Source: Actinomycetes bacterium (GTDB taxonomy: Bacteria; Actinomycetota; Thermoleophilia; RBG-16-64-13). Taken from it: a stretch of 64,000 nucleotides of DNA. Location: the NCBI GenBank assembly GCA_024637035.1, contig JAGXFW010000032.1, positions 42,110 to 106,109 on the forward strand, given 5' to 3'. The position numbers and the translations under genes were made by a program. A model generated the notes under the pieces. That model was not told the DNA's origin, did no database searches, and saw only the letters and a list, made by a program, of their open reading frames with translations. Positions 19,418 through 27,513 of the stretch are shown piece by piece; positions within the stretch are counted from its first letter, which is position 1, and every line of letters starts with the position of its first letter.

Positions 19418-20406
19418 CCCGGCTACTGGAGGTCATGGACCTCAAGACCTATTTCTACACTCGAGAAGGTACGGTCCATGCGGTGGACGGCATCAGCTAT
19501 ACGCTGGACCAGGGGGAGACTCTCGGTGTCGTTGGAGAGAGCGGCTGCGGGAAGAGCGTCGGCGCGCTGTCGCTGATGAGGCTGATTGCTGAGCCTCCCG
19601 GTCGCATCGAGTCGGGAAAGGTGCTCTTCGAGGGCAGGGACCTCCTCGAGTTGTCCGAGAATGAGATGCGATCGATCCGGGGCAACGACATCTCCATGAT
19701 CTTCCAGGATCCGATGACGTCGTTGAATCCCGTGCTCAAGATCGGATATCAGCTCGCCGAATCGACGCGCCTGCACCTTGGGCTGAGTCGCAAGGAGGCG
19801 GACGACCGTTCGGTCGAATTGCTGGAGGCGGTGGGTATGCCTGATCCGCGCAGGCGCCTCAAGGACTATCCGCATCAGTTCTCCGGAGGTATGCGCCAGC
19901 GGGTCATGATCGCCATGGCCTTGAGCTGCGAGCCGAAACTGCTTATCGCCGACGAACCGACCACGGCACTGGACGTGACTATTCAGGCTCAGATCCTCGA
20001 TCTTCTGGAGCGACTACAAGAGCGCTTCGGTATGTCGATCCTCTTGATCACGCACGATCTTGGCGTGGTCGCCGGGGTCAGCGACAACATCGTCGTCATG
20101 TATGCCGGAATGATCGTGGAGCGGGCGTCGGCCGAAGAGCTTTTTGCGAACCCGCAGCACCCCTACACGGAGGCATTGTTGGCGTCGATCCCGCGGCTCG
20201 ACGAGGAAGGGCGCAAGAAACTGGCCAATATCCCGGGCCTGCCGCCGGACCTGGTGGTCCCGCCCCCGGGATGCAGTTTTCACCCGCGGTGTACCTACGC
20301 GACTGAGAAATGCTCGGAGGTCGAGCCGGTGCTGTCTGCTTATGACGGGCAACCCGGCCACATGGTCGCATGCTGGCACTACCGAGACCTGAGGGAGGAA
20401 TCGTGA
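19414..20406 (+). CDS. oppD: Oligopeptide ABC transporter ATP-binding protein OppD
   Basis: One of two ATPases driving the Opp importer. It has Walker [15 protein letters not shown]-loop [13 protein letters not shown], signature [12 protein letters not shown], Walker [13 protein letters not shown] and the switch His in LLITHDLGV. The C-terminal extension with [14 protein letters not shown] is the oligopeptide/dipeptide family tail, which can hold an iron-sulfur cluster. The length is 330 residues. It overlaps oppC and oppF by four bases each. Confidence 0.95.
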   Translation: MTRLLEVMDLKTYFYTREGTVHAVDGISYTLDQGETLGVVGESGCGKSVGALSLMRLIAEPPGRIESGKVLFEGRDLLELSENEMRSIRGNDISMIFQDPMTSLNPVLKIGYQLAESTRLHLGLSRKEADDRSVELLEAVGMPDPRRRLKDYPHQFSGGMRQRVMIAMALSCEPKLLIADEPTTALDVTIQAQILDLLERLQERFGMSILLITHDLGVVAGVSDNIVVMYAGMIVERASAEELFANPQHPYTEALLASIPRLDEEGRKKLANIPGLPPDLVVPPPGCSFHPRCTYATEKCSEVEPVLSAYDGQPGHMVACWHYRDLREES

Positions 20407-21440
20407 GCGCCACCCTCGTTGAAGAGCTGAGCGTCCCGGTCGCGACGGATTACTCCGGGCCGCTGCTGCAGGTGCGTGATCTGGTGAAGCGCTTCCCCAT
20501 CACGTCGGGGACGATCATACAAAGGACCATCGGCACGGTGCACGCGGTGGAGGGTGTGACGTTCTCCATCAGCGAAGGGGAGACTCTCGGCCTCGTGGGT
20601 GAATCCGGCTGTGGAAAGACCACCCTGGGGCGCTGTATCCTCCAACTGCACAAGCCCACCTCGGGCAGCGTCGTGTTCGAGGGGACGGAGCTGACCAAGC
20701 TCGATCGCGACAGTATGCAGCGTATACGCCGCGACATGCAGATCGTCTTCCAGGATCCCTACGCGTCGCTCAATCCGCGCATGACCGTGGGTACCATAGT
20801 CGGGGAAGCACTGACCATCCACCGGGTCGGCAGCAAGGCCGAGAGAAAGGAGAGGGTGCGCGAACTCCTCGACCTCGTGGGGCTCAACCCCTCGTTCACG
20901 AACCGCTACCCTCATCAGTTCTCCGGTGGTCAGCGTCAGCGCATCGGACTGGCACGGGCGCTGGCTCTTAGTCCGAAGCTGATCATCGCCGACGAGCCGG
21001 TCTCGGCTCTGGATGTCTCCATCCAGGCTCAGATCTTGAACCTGTTCGACAAGCTGCAGCAGGATCTTGGCCTTACCTACCTGTTCATCGCCCACAACTT
21101 GTCCGTGGTGAAGCATATCTCCGACCGGGTGGCGGTCATGTATTTGGGCAAGATCATGGAGATCGCTCCGAGTCGAGAACTGTATGCCTCGCCCGTCCAT
21201 CCCTACACGTATGGCTTGCTCTCGGCCATCCCCATTCCGGATCCCTCGGTGCAGAAGCGCCGTGAGCACGTGGTCCTGGAGGGTGACGTGCCGAGCCCTG
21301 TGGACCCGCCGTCTGGGTGTGTGTTCCACCCGCGCTGCTTCCGTGCCAAGGAGATCTGTACGCAGCAAGTCCCGCAGATGGAAGACCACGGCACCGGACA
21401 CGAAGCGGCCTGCTTCTTCCCGCTCGATCGGTCGGAATAG
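20403..21440 (+). CDS. oppF: Oligopeptide ABC transporter ATP-binding protein OppF
   Basis: The second ATPase. Motifs are Walker [14 protein letters not shown]-loop [13 protein letters not shown], signature [12 protein letters not shown], Walker [13 protein letters not shown], switch His in FIAHNLSV, and a Cys-bearing tail [15 protein letters not shown] placed the start on the GTG of the overlap with the oppD stop, behind GAGGGAGG; the upstream in-frame codon at 20370 lies inside oppD and is unlikely. The resulting 345 residues fit the family. This closes the transporter operon. Confidence 0.95.
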   Translation: MSATLVEELSVPVATDYSGPLLQVRDLVKRFPITSGTIIQRTIGTVHAVEGVTFSISEGETLGLVGESGCGKTTLGRCILQLHKPTSGSVVFEGTELTKLDRDSMQRIRRDMQIVFQDPYASLNPRMTVGTIVGEALTIHRVGSKAERKERVRELLDLVGLNPSFTNRYPHQFSGGQRQRIGLARALALSPKLIIADEPVSALDVSIQAQILNLFDKLQQDLGLTYLFIAHNLSVVKHISDRVAVMYLGKIMEIAPSRELYASPVHPYTYGLLSAIPIPDPSVQKRREHVVLEGDVPSPVDPPSGCVFHPRCFRAKEICTQQVPQMEDHGTGHEAACFFPLDRSE

Positions 21441-21492
21441 GACCGCCTCCGACGCGTGCATCACGCTTCGGAGGCGAACAGCACCTCGCTGG

Positions 21493-21498
21493 TATACT
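21493..21498 (+). promoter_or_regulatory. -10 element for rnpB
   Basis: TATACT ends seven bases before the deduced 5' end of the RNase P RNA, the right distance for a transcription start there. No good -35 hexamer is visible at 16-18 bases upstream. Confidence 0.5.
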
Positions 21499-21502
21499 TC
21501 TG

Positions 21503-21875
21503 AGGCAGCCCGGGTAGTCGCGGCGGAGGAGTGTCGGCGACGACACCCCGTCCGTCGAGGAAAGTCCGGACACCATAGAGCAGGGTGCTGGATAACGTCC
21601 AGCCGGGGAGACCCGCGGGAAAGTGCCACAGAAATTACACAGCACGTTGGTCAGGGTCCGCCTTGATCGGCTGCAACGGTGAAATGGTGCGGTAAGAGCG
21701 CACCGGCGTCGTGGTGACACGGCGGCCAGGCAAACCCCACCTGGTGCAAGGCCGAATAGGGGGGCGTTCGAGGGCTGCTCGCCCGATGCCCCCGGGTTGG
21801 CTGCAGGAGGCGCACGGTAACGTGCGTCCCAGATGGATGGCTACTCTCGACAGAATCCGGCTTACAGGGCTGCAC
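21503..21875 (+). ncRNA. rnpB: RNase P RNA, bacterial class A
   Basis: The catalytic RNA that matures tRNA 5' ends. Conserved blocks appear in order: GAGGAAAGTCCGGACACC (about 21557), AGTGCCACAGAAA, GGTGACACGGCGGC, GGCAAACCCCACC, the AGATGGATGGCTAC block, and ACAGAATCCGGCTTAC near the 3' end. The ends are set by helix P1, GCAGCCC (21505-21511) pairing with GGGCTGC (21867-21873). The size of about 370 bases fits class A. Apparent ORFs on either strand across it are shadows. It occupies the otherwise gene-free stretch between oppF and the small gene at 21931. Confidence 0.95.
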
Positions 21876-21881
21876 GCGTGA

Positions 21882-21908
21882 AATGCCCCTCCCCCTGGGA
21901 GGGGCATT
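21882..21908 (+). terminator. Perfect 12-bp hairpin after rnpB
   Basis: AATGCCCCTCCC and GGGAGGGGCATT form a perfect 12-bp stem with a three-base loop, nine bases after the P1 helix of RNase P RNA. It most likely ends rnpB transcription, although no T-run follows. Confidence 0.6.
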
Positions 21909-21930
21909 CACGTCTCTGGGAGGAGGGACG

Positions 21931-22206
21931 GTGAACGAGGATGACTTCAGCGATGCTCTGTCTGTGAGCTATCGGCTGACCGAGCATTTCCTGCGGCGGC
22001 ACCGCCGCTATCGGGAACTTCTCTCGCTCACGCCGGAGAACTTCCGGTTCGACAATGTGCTGTGGCACTCCAGTATCGCCGCACTCCGCGGCATGCTGCA
22101 CGCCGTCGCCGAGCAGGAGCAACTCGAGCTGGGCGACGGAGACCTCGACGAGGCCGTGCGCAACCTTGTCGAAGGGATCGTTCTCCGGTCGCGAGCCTGG
22201 GATTGA
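21931..22206 (+). CDS. Small conserved-looking hypothetical protein
   Basis: A 91-residue, mostly helical and charged protein with no family I recognise. I chose the GTG at 21931 because GGGAGGAGGG lies three bases upstream; the in-frame ATG at 21883 lies inside the rnpB hairpin and is unlikely. The sequence is rich in Arg, Glu, Asp and Leu (LTEHFLRRHRRYRELLSLTP), with no Cys, no signal peptide and no membrane segment. It is convergent with the DJ-1 gene 16 bases away. Function unknown. Confidence 0.6.
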   Translation: MNEDDFSDALSVSYRLTEHFLRRHRRYRELLSLTPENFRFDNVLWHSSIAALRGMLHAVAEQEQLELGDGDLDEAVRNLVEGIVLRSRAWD

Positions 22207-22222
22207 CCTCAGACCATGGACG

Positions 22223-23080
22223 TCAGATCTTGGCGATGCCGGGCACGTCGGCCCCTTCGAGCACGGTGAGGACACGCGGGCTGCCTTGGGCCGTCCAACC
22301 GTCGCCGGCCGGGCGCACATCCACGACTTGAGCCGCGTCGACCTCGAGCTGGCCCCTCGGGTCCGAGTTGGTCACGAAGTCGCGCAGGATCGCCGTGAGG
22401 TCGTGGTCGGCGGCGGGGATGCTATCCCGATAGCCTTTGGCCCCAGGCATCCGATTCAGCATGTCGTGCATGTACTCGATGGATTCGGCCGACAGCGAGA
22501 TGCTTACCAGGTCTCCATCGACCAGAAGACGTGCGTCTGCCGCCGCGCCGGCCGGCTTGCTCTTCTCGGCGAGGATCGCGATCACGGCGGGCATGAAAGC
22601 GGGAAGATCGGCCGGTCGACGCGAGGTGACGAGGTTGCGGTCTACCACCACCGCAGCATCCACCCAATCCGCCCCCGCGTTCGAGAGATCGTCACGGATA
22701 GCTGGAGAGGATGTGACCCGACGGCCGGCGGCCACTCCCGCGGAAGCCAACACCCAGCCACCGTGACAGATCGCCGCGACCAAGCCGCCTGCTTCATCTA
22801 CCGACGCCACGAACTTCTTGACCGCTTCCGACCGGCGAAGTGCGTCCGGAGCCCAGCCACCGGGGATGATCACGCCGGCGAACTCGGAGGGGTCCAGATC
22901 ATCGATCGATGCGTCCGCGTCAACGGGATACCCGTGCTTCGAGGTGTAGCTCGGCTCGCCAAGGCCCGCCACGATCACATCGGCTCCGACCTCGTGAAGA
23001 CGCAGTTTCGGGTACCAGAGTTCGAGGTCTTCGTAGTCCCGCTCGGCTAAGATGACGACGCGTCTTCCGTTCAAGGGCAT
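22223..23080 (-). CDS. DJ-1/PfpI family protein with C-terminal extension
   Basis: The first 175 residues match the DJ-1/PfpI class I glutamine amidotransferase-like fold: VVILAERDYEDLELWYP with the conserved Glu, GVIIPGGWAPDALR, and the nucleophile elbow AICHGGW with catalytic Cys followed by His. Members act as glyoxalases, deglycases or chaperones. The protein is 285 residues, about 100 more than a plain PfpI. The extra C-terminal part (VDGDLVSISLSAESIEYMHD onwards) is not recognised. It is divergent from sodB across a 228-base gap, so a shared stress role is possible but not shown. Confidence 0.85.
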   Translation of the reverse strand: MPLNGRRVVILAERDYEDLELWYPKLRLHEVGADVIVAGLGEPSYTSKHGYPVDADASIDDLDPSEFAGVIIPGGWAPDALRRSEAVKKFVASVDEAGGLVAAICHGGWVLASAGVAAGRRVTSSPAIRDDLSNAGADWVDAAVVVDRNLVTSRRPADLPAFMPAVIAILAEKSKPAGAAADARLLVDGDLVSISLSAESIEYMHDMLNRMPGAKGYRDSIPAADHDLTAILRDFVTNSDPRGQLEVDAAQVVDVRPAGDGWTAQGSPRVLTVLEGADVPGIAKI

Positions 23081-23308
23081 GTGTGCCTCCTCGTATCAGT
23101 GCGTGACGTGACATCAACGTCGTGCCACCACCTGTTCCCTGAGGAAGTACTCTCACAAACTCAGTCGTCCAGAAGCCGTGATGGTTTGGAGGGCTGCTCG
23201 CGCCGGGTACGCATCGAAGCACCGCGCGGGACTGGTATGCCCTTCGGCGCGGACACCCTGAGGCCCGCAGTGACGCGGGAGAACGACCCGGAAGGAGACT
23301 CACAGAAT

Positions 23309-23896
23309 ATGGCATTCACCCTGCCCGATCTGCCCTACGCGAAGGATGCTCTCGAGCCTCACGTGAGCGCCGAGACCCTCGAGTACCACCATGGGAAACA
23401 CCATAATGCCTACGTGACCAACCTGAATGCTCTCGTGGAGAACACCGAGTTTGCCGCTCGTACGTTGGAGGACATCGTCACCGGTGCAGACGGTGGCATG
23501 TTCAACAATGCCGCACAGGTATGGAATCACTCCTTCTACTGGAAATGCATGAAGCCGGGAGGCGGGGGTTCGCCCGCCGGAGACCTTGCGGCGATGATCG
23601 ACCGCGACTTCGGGTCCTTCGACGCCTTCAAGGAGCAGTTCAGCAAGGCGGGCGCGACTCTCTTCGGCTCCGGATGGGTGTGGTTGGTGGTCGAGGGCGG
23701 CGTCCTCAAGATCACGCAGACCGCGAATGCCGACCTGCCACTGAAGCACGGCCAGATCGCACTGTTGACCATGGATGTGTGGGAGCACGCCTACTACGTG
23801 GACTACCGGAACGCTCGGCCGAAGTACATCGAGACCTATCTCGCGGAGTTGGTGGATTGGGACTTCGTGGCGGCGAATCTGGCTGCCGCCGGCTAG
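23309..23896 (+). CDS. sodB: Superoxide dismutase (Fe/Mn family)
   Basis: Dismutes superoxide in the cytoplasm. The 195-residue sequence starts with the family motif AFTLPDLPYAKDALEPH. It holds the metal ligands in HHGKHHNAYV, WNHSFYW and DVWEHAYYVDYRNARP. GGAAGGAGA lies nine bases before the ATG; an in-frame ATG at 23081 would add an unrelated 76 residues. Iron or manganese use cannot be settled by eye. It suggests an anaerobe that meets oxygen at times. Confidence 0.95.
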   Translation: MAFTLPDLPYAKDALEPHVSAETLEYHHGKHHNAYVTNLNALVENTEFAARTLEDIVTGADGGMFNNAAQVWNHSFYWKCMKPGGGGSPAGDLAAMIDRDFGSFDAFKEQFSKAGATLFGSGWVWLVVEGGVLKITQTANADLPLKHGQIALLTMDVWEHAYYVDYRNARPKYIETYLAELVDWDFVAANLAAAG

Positions 23897-23909
23897 GATG
23901 GACCATGGT

Positions 23910-23935
23910 CCGGGAGCCCGGTCTCGGGCTCCCGG
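23910..23935 (+). terminator. Perfect 11-bp hairpin after sodB, no U-tract
   Basis: CCGGGAGCCCG and CGGGCTCCCGG pair perfectly around a GTCT loop, 13 bases after the sodB stop. No T-run follows. It is probably the sodB terminator or 3' stabiliser. Confidence 0.5.
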
Positions 23936-23959
23936 AGGGCTTCACCGACTGGTTTGCGA

Positions 23960-24017
23960 GCGCGAGTCGAGGGGCAGGTCTATACTGAGAGATAGGCTAT
24001 GTGGGGCGCGAGTCGAG
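23960..24017 (+). promoter_or_regulatory. Direct repeats flanking a -10 element upstream of the gene at 24036
   Basis: The 12-mer GCGCGAGTCGAG occurs at 23960-23971 and 24006-24017, 46 bases apart. A TATACT (23981-23986) lies between the copies, 50 bases before the ATG. This arrangement suggests an operator pair around a promoter, possibly bound by the small winged-helix-like product of the next gene. No experimental support. Confidence 0.35.
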
Positions 24018-24035
24018 CATAGAGAGGGGTGTGTC

Positions 24036-24374
24036 ATGGCTACCATACCGTCACAGGATGACAGGACACCCAAGGATGCCGCTGTGCCCGTGGTCGACGC
24101 TCTTCTGCCGCACGGGAGATCTGACGCCGCGGAGCCGGCAGAGGTATCTGTGTCGTCGCTTCCTTCCTTGAGCGCCGACGAATCGCGAGTCTTGGCCGTA
24201 TTGTCGGAGATGCGGCACTCCTCCATCGGCATACTAAGGGCCCGTACCGACCTGGGCTCTGACGACCTGCGGACCGTTCTAGACGCGCTCCGCGCCAAGG
24301 GCTTGGTCACCCGCCTCAACACGATCGTCGAGAGCTACTCCAGCCGCTTCCCTGGACTCCGTGTCGGCGACTGA
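24036..24374 (+). CDS. Small winged-helix-like protein
   Basis: A 112-residue protein. The first 45 residues are polar and probably disordered. Residues about 48-100 (LSADESRVLAVLSEM ... SSIGILRARTDLGSDDLRTVL ... LRAKGLVTRLNT) look like a compact winged helix-turn-helix of the MarR/transcription-regulator kind, but I cannot name a family. GAGAGGGG precedes the ATG. Its 3' end overlaps the yihY-like gene by 14 bases, so the two are co-expressed. The repeats just upstream would fit self-regulation. Confidence 0.65.
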   Translation: MATIPSQDDRTPKDAAVPVVDALLPHGRSDAAEPAEVSVSSLPSLSADESRVLAVLSEMRHSSIGILRARTDLGSDDLRTVLDALRAKGLVTRLNTIVESYSSRFPGLRVGD

Positions 24375-25305
24375 GACCCCGCGCGAGCCAACGCTGCGCA
24401 GCCGCCTGTTTGCTGTACCGAAGCGGGTCTTCTGGGGCACGGTAGAGGACGATTGCCTTGGTCTCTCCGCCCAGATCGCGTACTACGGTCTGCTCTCGCT
24501 CTTTCCCTTCCTGCTGTTCTTGCGCGCGTTGGTGCCTCATCTGCCGGGCAAGGGTGAGGTGATCGAACGTACCCTGCACGGACTCGAACTGATGGTGACG
24601 CCGGAGAGCCGTCTCTACGAGATCGTGCGTGACAATATCGTAGATCAACTCGACGCCGGCAGTTCCACGCTGCTGTCGGTGGGGGTCCTGCTAACGTTGT
24701 GGGGCGGGTCGAGTTCCTTCGCCGTGCTGATCAAAGCCATCAACAGGGCCTATGCCATCCGGGAGACGCGCTCCTGGCAGCGCAGGCGACTCCTCGCCGT
24801 AGCGATGACCCTGATGACGGCGCTCTTCATCCCGATGGGTGTGACCCTCGTGCTCTTGGGCCCGAGCTTCGGGGAGACGTTGGGCCGTCTGGTGGGTGCC
24901 GAGTGGGCGGTCCATGCCGTGTGGAGGGCGGTGCGCTGGCCTGCGGTGGTGGCCTTCCTGACGATCGGCCTTGCCGTCATCTACTATTTCGCCCCGAACA
25001 CCCCCCAGAGGGCGATGCACGTGCTGCCGGGGAGCTTCTTCGCGGTCATCGCGATCATCGGATCATCGCTTGGGTTCTCGTGGTTCATCGGGCTCAATCT
25101 CTTCGAGCTGAAGTGGTTCACCTACGGCGCGATCGGCACGGTGATCGTGATCTTGTTCTGGATGTACCTGATGGGTCTCGCGGTCCTGATCGGCGCGGAA
25201 TTGAACGACGCTGTGGGGAGGGCGCTCGGTCGACCGCCGCGCGAGGGAGCCCAAGTGGAGAAGGAGGCCCCATCCCTTGACCCCGCTGTGGAGCGGCCCG
25301 CGTGA
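24361..25305 (+). CDS. YihY/BrkB family inner-membrane protein
   Basis: A 314-residue integral membrane protein of the YihY/virulence factor BrkB family, once wrongly called RNase BN. Visible features are DDCLGLSAQIAYYGLLSLFPF near the start, LLTLWGGSSSFAVLIKAINRAY, and the late segment WFTYGAIGTVIVILFWMYLMG, within about six membrane spans. Its biochemical role is unknown. It starts at a GTG overlapping the upstream small gene and is convergent with hypB. An imperfect long-loop hairpin (GCGCGCCGC at 25308 with GCGGCGCGC at 25341) spans the gene junction. Confidence 0.88.
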   Translation: MSATETPREPTLRSRLFAVPKRVFWGTVEDDCLGLSAQIAYYGLLSLFPFLLFLRALVPHLPGKGEVIERTLHGLELMVTPESRLYEIVRDNIVDQLDAGSSTLLSVGVLLTLWGGSSSFAVLIKAINRAYAIRETRSWQRRRLLAVAMTLMTALFIPMGVTLVLLGPSFGETLGRLVGAEWAVHAVWRAVRWPAVVAFLTIGLAVIYYFAPNTPQRAMHVLPGSFFAVIAIIGSSLGFSWFIGLNLFELKWFTYGAIGTVIVILFWMYLMGLAVLIGAELNDAVGRALGRPPREGAQVEKEAPSLDPAVERPA

Positions 25306-25324
25306 CAGCGCGCCGCCGGAGTGA

Positions 25325-26134
25325 TCAGTCCTCAGTCTGAGCGGCGCGCGCCCTCGTGGCGCCTTCCTGGAGCCAGGTGATCCACTCGTCGAGGCCGTCA
25401 CCGGTGCGGGCGGACAGGGGGATGACTCGCGCGGACGGGTTCACACGCCTGATGTTGGCGAGGATCGTCTCAAGCTCGACGTCGAGATGTGGCAAGAGGT
25501 CGGTCTTGGTCACCACGGCCAGCGACGCCTCGTGGAACATGAGTGGGTACTTGAGCGGCTTGTCTTCACCTTCGGTCACCGATAGGAGCACCACCTTGGC
25601 GTGCTCACCTATGTCGAACTCGGCCGGGCATACCAGATTGCCTACATTCTCCACGACGAGTATGTCGAGCGCGTGAAGATCGAGCTGGTTGATGGCACCC
25701 GCCACCAGTGGCGCCGCGAGGTGGCAGTCGCCGCCGAAGGGACCGGTGTTCACCTGGACCACCTGAATGCCGAAGGGAGCGATGCGATCCGCGTCCGCGG
25801 TCGTCTCGATGTCACCTTCGATGACCGCCATGGCAAGGCCCTCCAATCCTCTTCTGAGCGTGGCCTCCAGGAGGGCGGTCTTCCCCGAGCCGGGTGAGCT
25901 CATCAGGTTCGCGGAGAAGACGCCGTGAACACGTAGGAGGTTGCGGATGGCCTGCGCGTGCCGGTCGTTGGCGGCGAGAAGGTTCTGGTGCAGTTCTACC
26001 TCGTGGGACCCGCGCTCTCCTCCCGAGACGCCTCCGGCCGCGTGACCACCCTTGTGGTTCCTCGAACCGGTGGACCGTGTGGCATCGGGGAAGCGTCCGG
26101 AGGCGCGTGTGGGGATCCTGTGCGAGTAGTCCAT
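25325..26134 (-). CDS. hypB: Hydrogenase/nickel maturation GTPase HypB
   Basis: A GTPase that delivers nickel with HypA. Motifs are P-loop SSPGSGKTALLE, IEGDIETTADADRI, the metal-site GGDCHLA, ENVGNLVCPAEFD, and TKTDLLPH for guanine recognition. The N-terminal 45 residues are basic with scattered His (HKGGHAAGG) but lack a long poly-His nickel store. I chose the ATG at 26134; an in-frame ATG at 26158 lies inside hypA. It is the last gene of the minus-strand hyp group. No hydrogenase structural gene is in the window, so the nickel may also serve CODH/ACS. Confidence 0.92.
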   Translation of the reverse strand: MDYSHRIPTRASGRFPDATRSTGSRNHKGGHAAGGVSGGERGSHEVELHQNLLAANDRHAQAIRNLLRVHGVFSANLMSSPGSGKTALLEATLRRGLEGLAMAVIEGDIETTADADRIAPFGIQVVQVNTGPFGGDCHLAAPLVAGAINQLDLHALDILVVENVGNLVCPAEFDIGEHAKVVLLSVTEGEDKPLKYPLMFHEASLAVVTKTDLLPHLDVELETILANIRRVNPSARVIPLSARTGDGLDEWITWLQEGATRARAAQTED

Positions 26135-26141
26135 GGGTGTC

Positions 26142-26495
26142 TCACTCCGTCCCGTCATCGATCTCTATGGCTCTGAGGAGCAGCTCCTTGCCCTGGAGCA
26201 CCTCGACGGGCCCCTCGCATGCGGGGCACATGAACTCAGCCTCAGTCGCTGTCCATTCGTTTCCGCACGGGGCGCACCGTAGTCGAACCGCCATCTGTTC
26301 GATCACCAGTCGCGCGCCCTCCACTGGCGTCCCCTTACTCACCACCTCGAAACAGAAGGCCAATGCATCCGGGACGACTGCTCTGAGACGCCCCACCTGT
26401 AGCGTCACCGAGACCACGGAAGCTCCGGGTTCGAAGTCTCCCAGGCAGCGTTCGACCTCGGCGACCACGTCCGCGGCGAGTGTCATCTCGTGCAC
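26142..26495 (-). CDS. hypA: Nickel metallochaperone HypA
   Basis: A 117-residue nickel-binding partner of HypB. It has the N-terminal MHE(M) nickel motif and the zinc site formed by two CxxC pairs (CAPC and CPAC) about 20 residues apart. The start is GTG read as Met, giving MHEMTLAADVV. It lies between hypE (4-base gap) and hypB. The family length and both metal motifs are intact, so it should be functional. Confidence 0.94.
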   Translation of the reverse strand: MHEMTLAADVVAEVERCLGDFEPGASVVSVTLQVGRLRAVVPDALAFCFEVVSKGTPVEGARLVIEQMAVRLRCAPCGNEWTATEAEFMCPACEGPVEVLQGKELLLRAIEIDDGTE

Positions 26496-26499
26496 GGTT

Positions 26500-27513
26500 T
26501 CAGCAGATCCGGGGGAGCTGTTCGCCGAGCGGCATGTCGAGGATGCGGCGTCCGCCCAGCTCGGTGTCCAACGTCACCAGGCCGCCGAGCCCCGCCTCGA
26601 TCGTCCCCACGGCCGCCGCGCCGGTACCGCGAGGGTGGCGGCGCATCACTTCGAGGGCCCTCGCCTCATCCTCGTGTGCCACCACGACCACCACCTTGCC
26701 CTCGTTGGCCACGTAGAGCGGGTCGATGCCGAGGATCTCGCAGAGCGAGCGCACCGACGGGGAGACCGGGAGGGCCTTGGCCGACAGCTGGATGCCCCAG
26801 TCGCGCCCGGCGGCGAGCTCGTTGGTGACGGCCGCGAGGCCGCCCCGCGTGGCGTCCCGCAAGAAGCGGAGTTCGACGCCGGCATCGAAGAGCGCGGCTA
26901 TCAATCCGTTGAGGGGGGCGCAGTCGCTCCGGATGGGGCTGTCGAAGCGCAGGCCCTCCCGCGCCGACATGACGGCCATGCCGTGGTCTCCCAGGGTGCC
27001 GTTCACCAGGACGACATCTCTCGGTCTGGGTTCGCCCCAGCCGGCCGGAAGAGCCTCGCGCATCGCGCCGAGGCCGGCGGTCGTGATGAAGAGACCGTCC
27101 GCTCCGCCTCGTTCCACGACCTTGGTGTCGCCGGTGACGAGTACCACCCCGGCCTCAGCCGCAGTGGCGGCCATAGATGCGGCGATGCGCCGCAGGTCGA
27201 CGATAGGGAGGCCTTCTTCGAGCACGAACGAGCAGGACAGAAACCGAGGCACCGCGCCGACGACGGCGAGGTCGTTCACCGTGCCGGCCACAGCCAAGGT
27301 GCCGATGTCCCCGCCGGGAAAGAAGCGGGGTGAGACTACGTACGCGTCGGTGGTGAAGGCGAGACGATTCGTGCCCAGGTCGACGAGGGCCGAGTCGCCG
27401 AGTCTTCGGAGTTCCGGATTGTCGAACTCGGGCAGGAACACCTCTCGCACGAGTCGCGCCGAGAGTGAACCTCCTCCGCCATGGGCGAGGAGCACCCGCT
27501 CCTCAGCGCTCAC
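26500..27513 (-). CDS. hypE: Hydrogenase maturation protein HypE
   Basis: HypE dehydrates the thiocarboxamide on its C-terminal Cys to thiocyanate, giving the cyanide ligands of [NiFe] hydrogenase. The protein ends in PRIC, the required C-terminal Cys. It also shows the PurM-like ATP-binding parts (AHGGGGSLSARLVREVF, FTTDAYVVSPRFFPGGDIG, VTGDTKVVERG, LRDATRGGLAAV). I chose the GTG at 27513, which overlaps the hypD stop by four bases and gives 337 residues; longer versions run inside hypD in another frame. Confidence 0.95.
   Translation of the reverse strand: MSAEERVLLAHGGGGSLSARLVREVFLPEFDNPELRRLGDSALVDLGTNRLAFTTDAYVVSPRFFPGGDIGTLAVAGTVNDLAVVGAVPRFLSCSFVLEEGLPIVDLRRIAASMAATAAEAGVVLVTGDTKVVERGGADGLFITTAGLGAMREALPAGWGEPRPRDVVLVNGTLGDHGMAVMSAREGLRFDSPIRSDCAPLNGLIAALFDAGVELRFLRDATRGGLAAVTNELAAGRDWGIQLSAKALPVSPSVRSLCEILGIDPLYVANEGKVVVVVAHEDEARALEVMRRHPRGTGAAAVGTIEAGLGGLVTLDTELGGRRILDMPLGEQLPRIC

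Noticed and set aside
21635..21911. Short minus-strand ORFs across 21635-21911
   Set aside because: They lie inside the RNase P RNA gene, whose conserved blocks explain the sequence.
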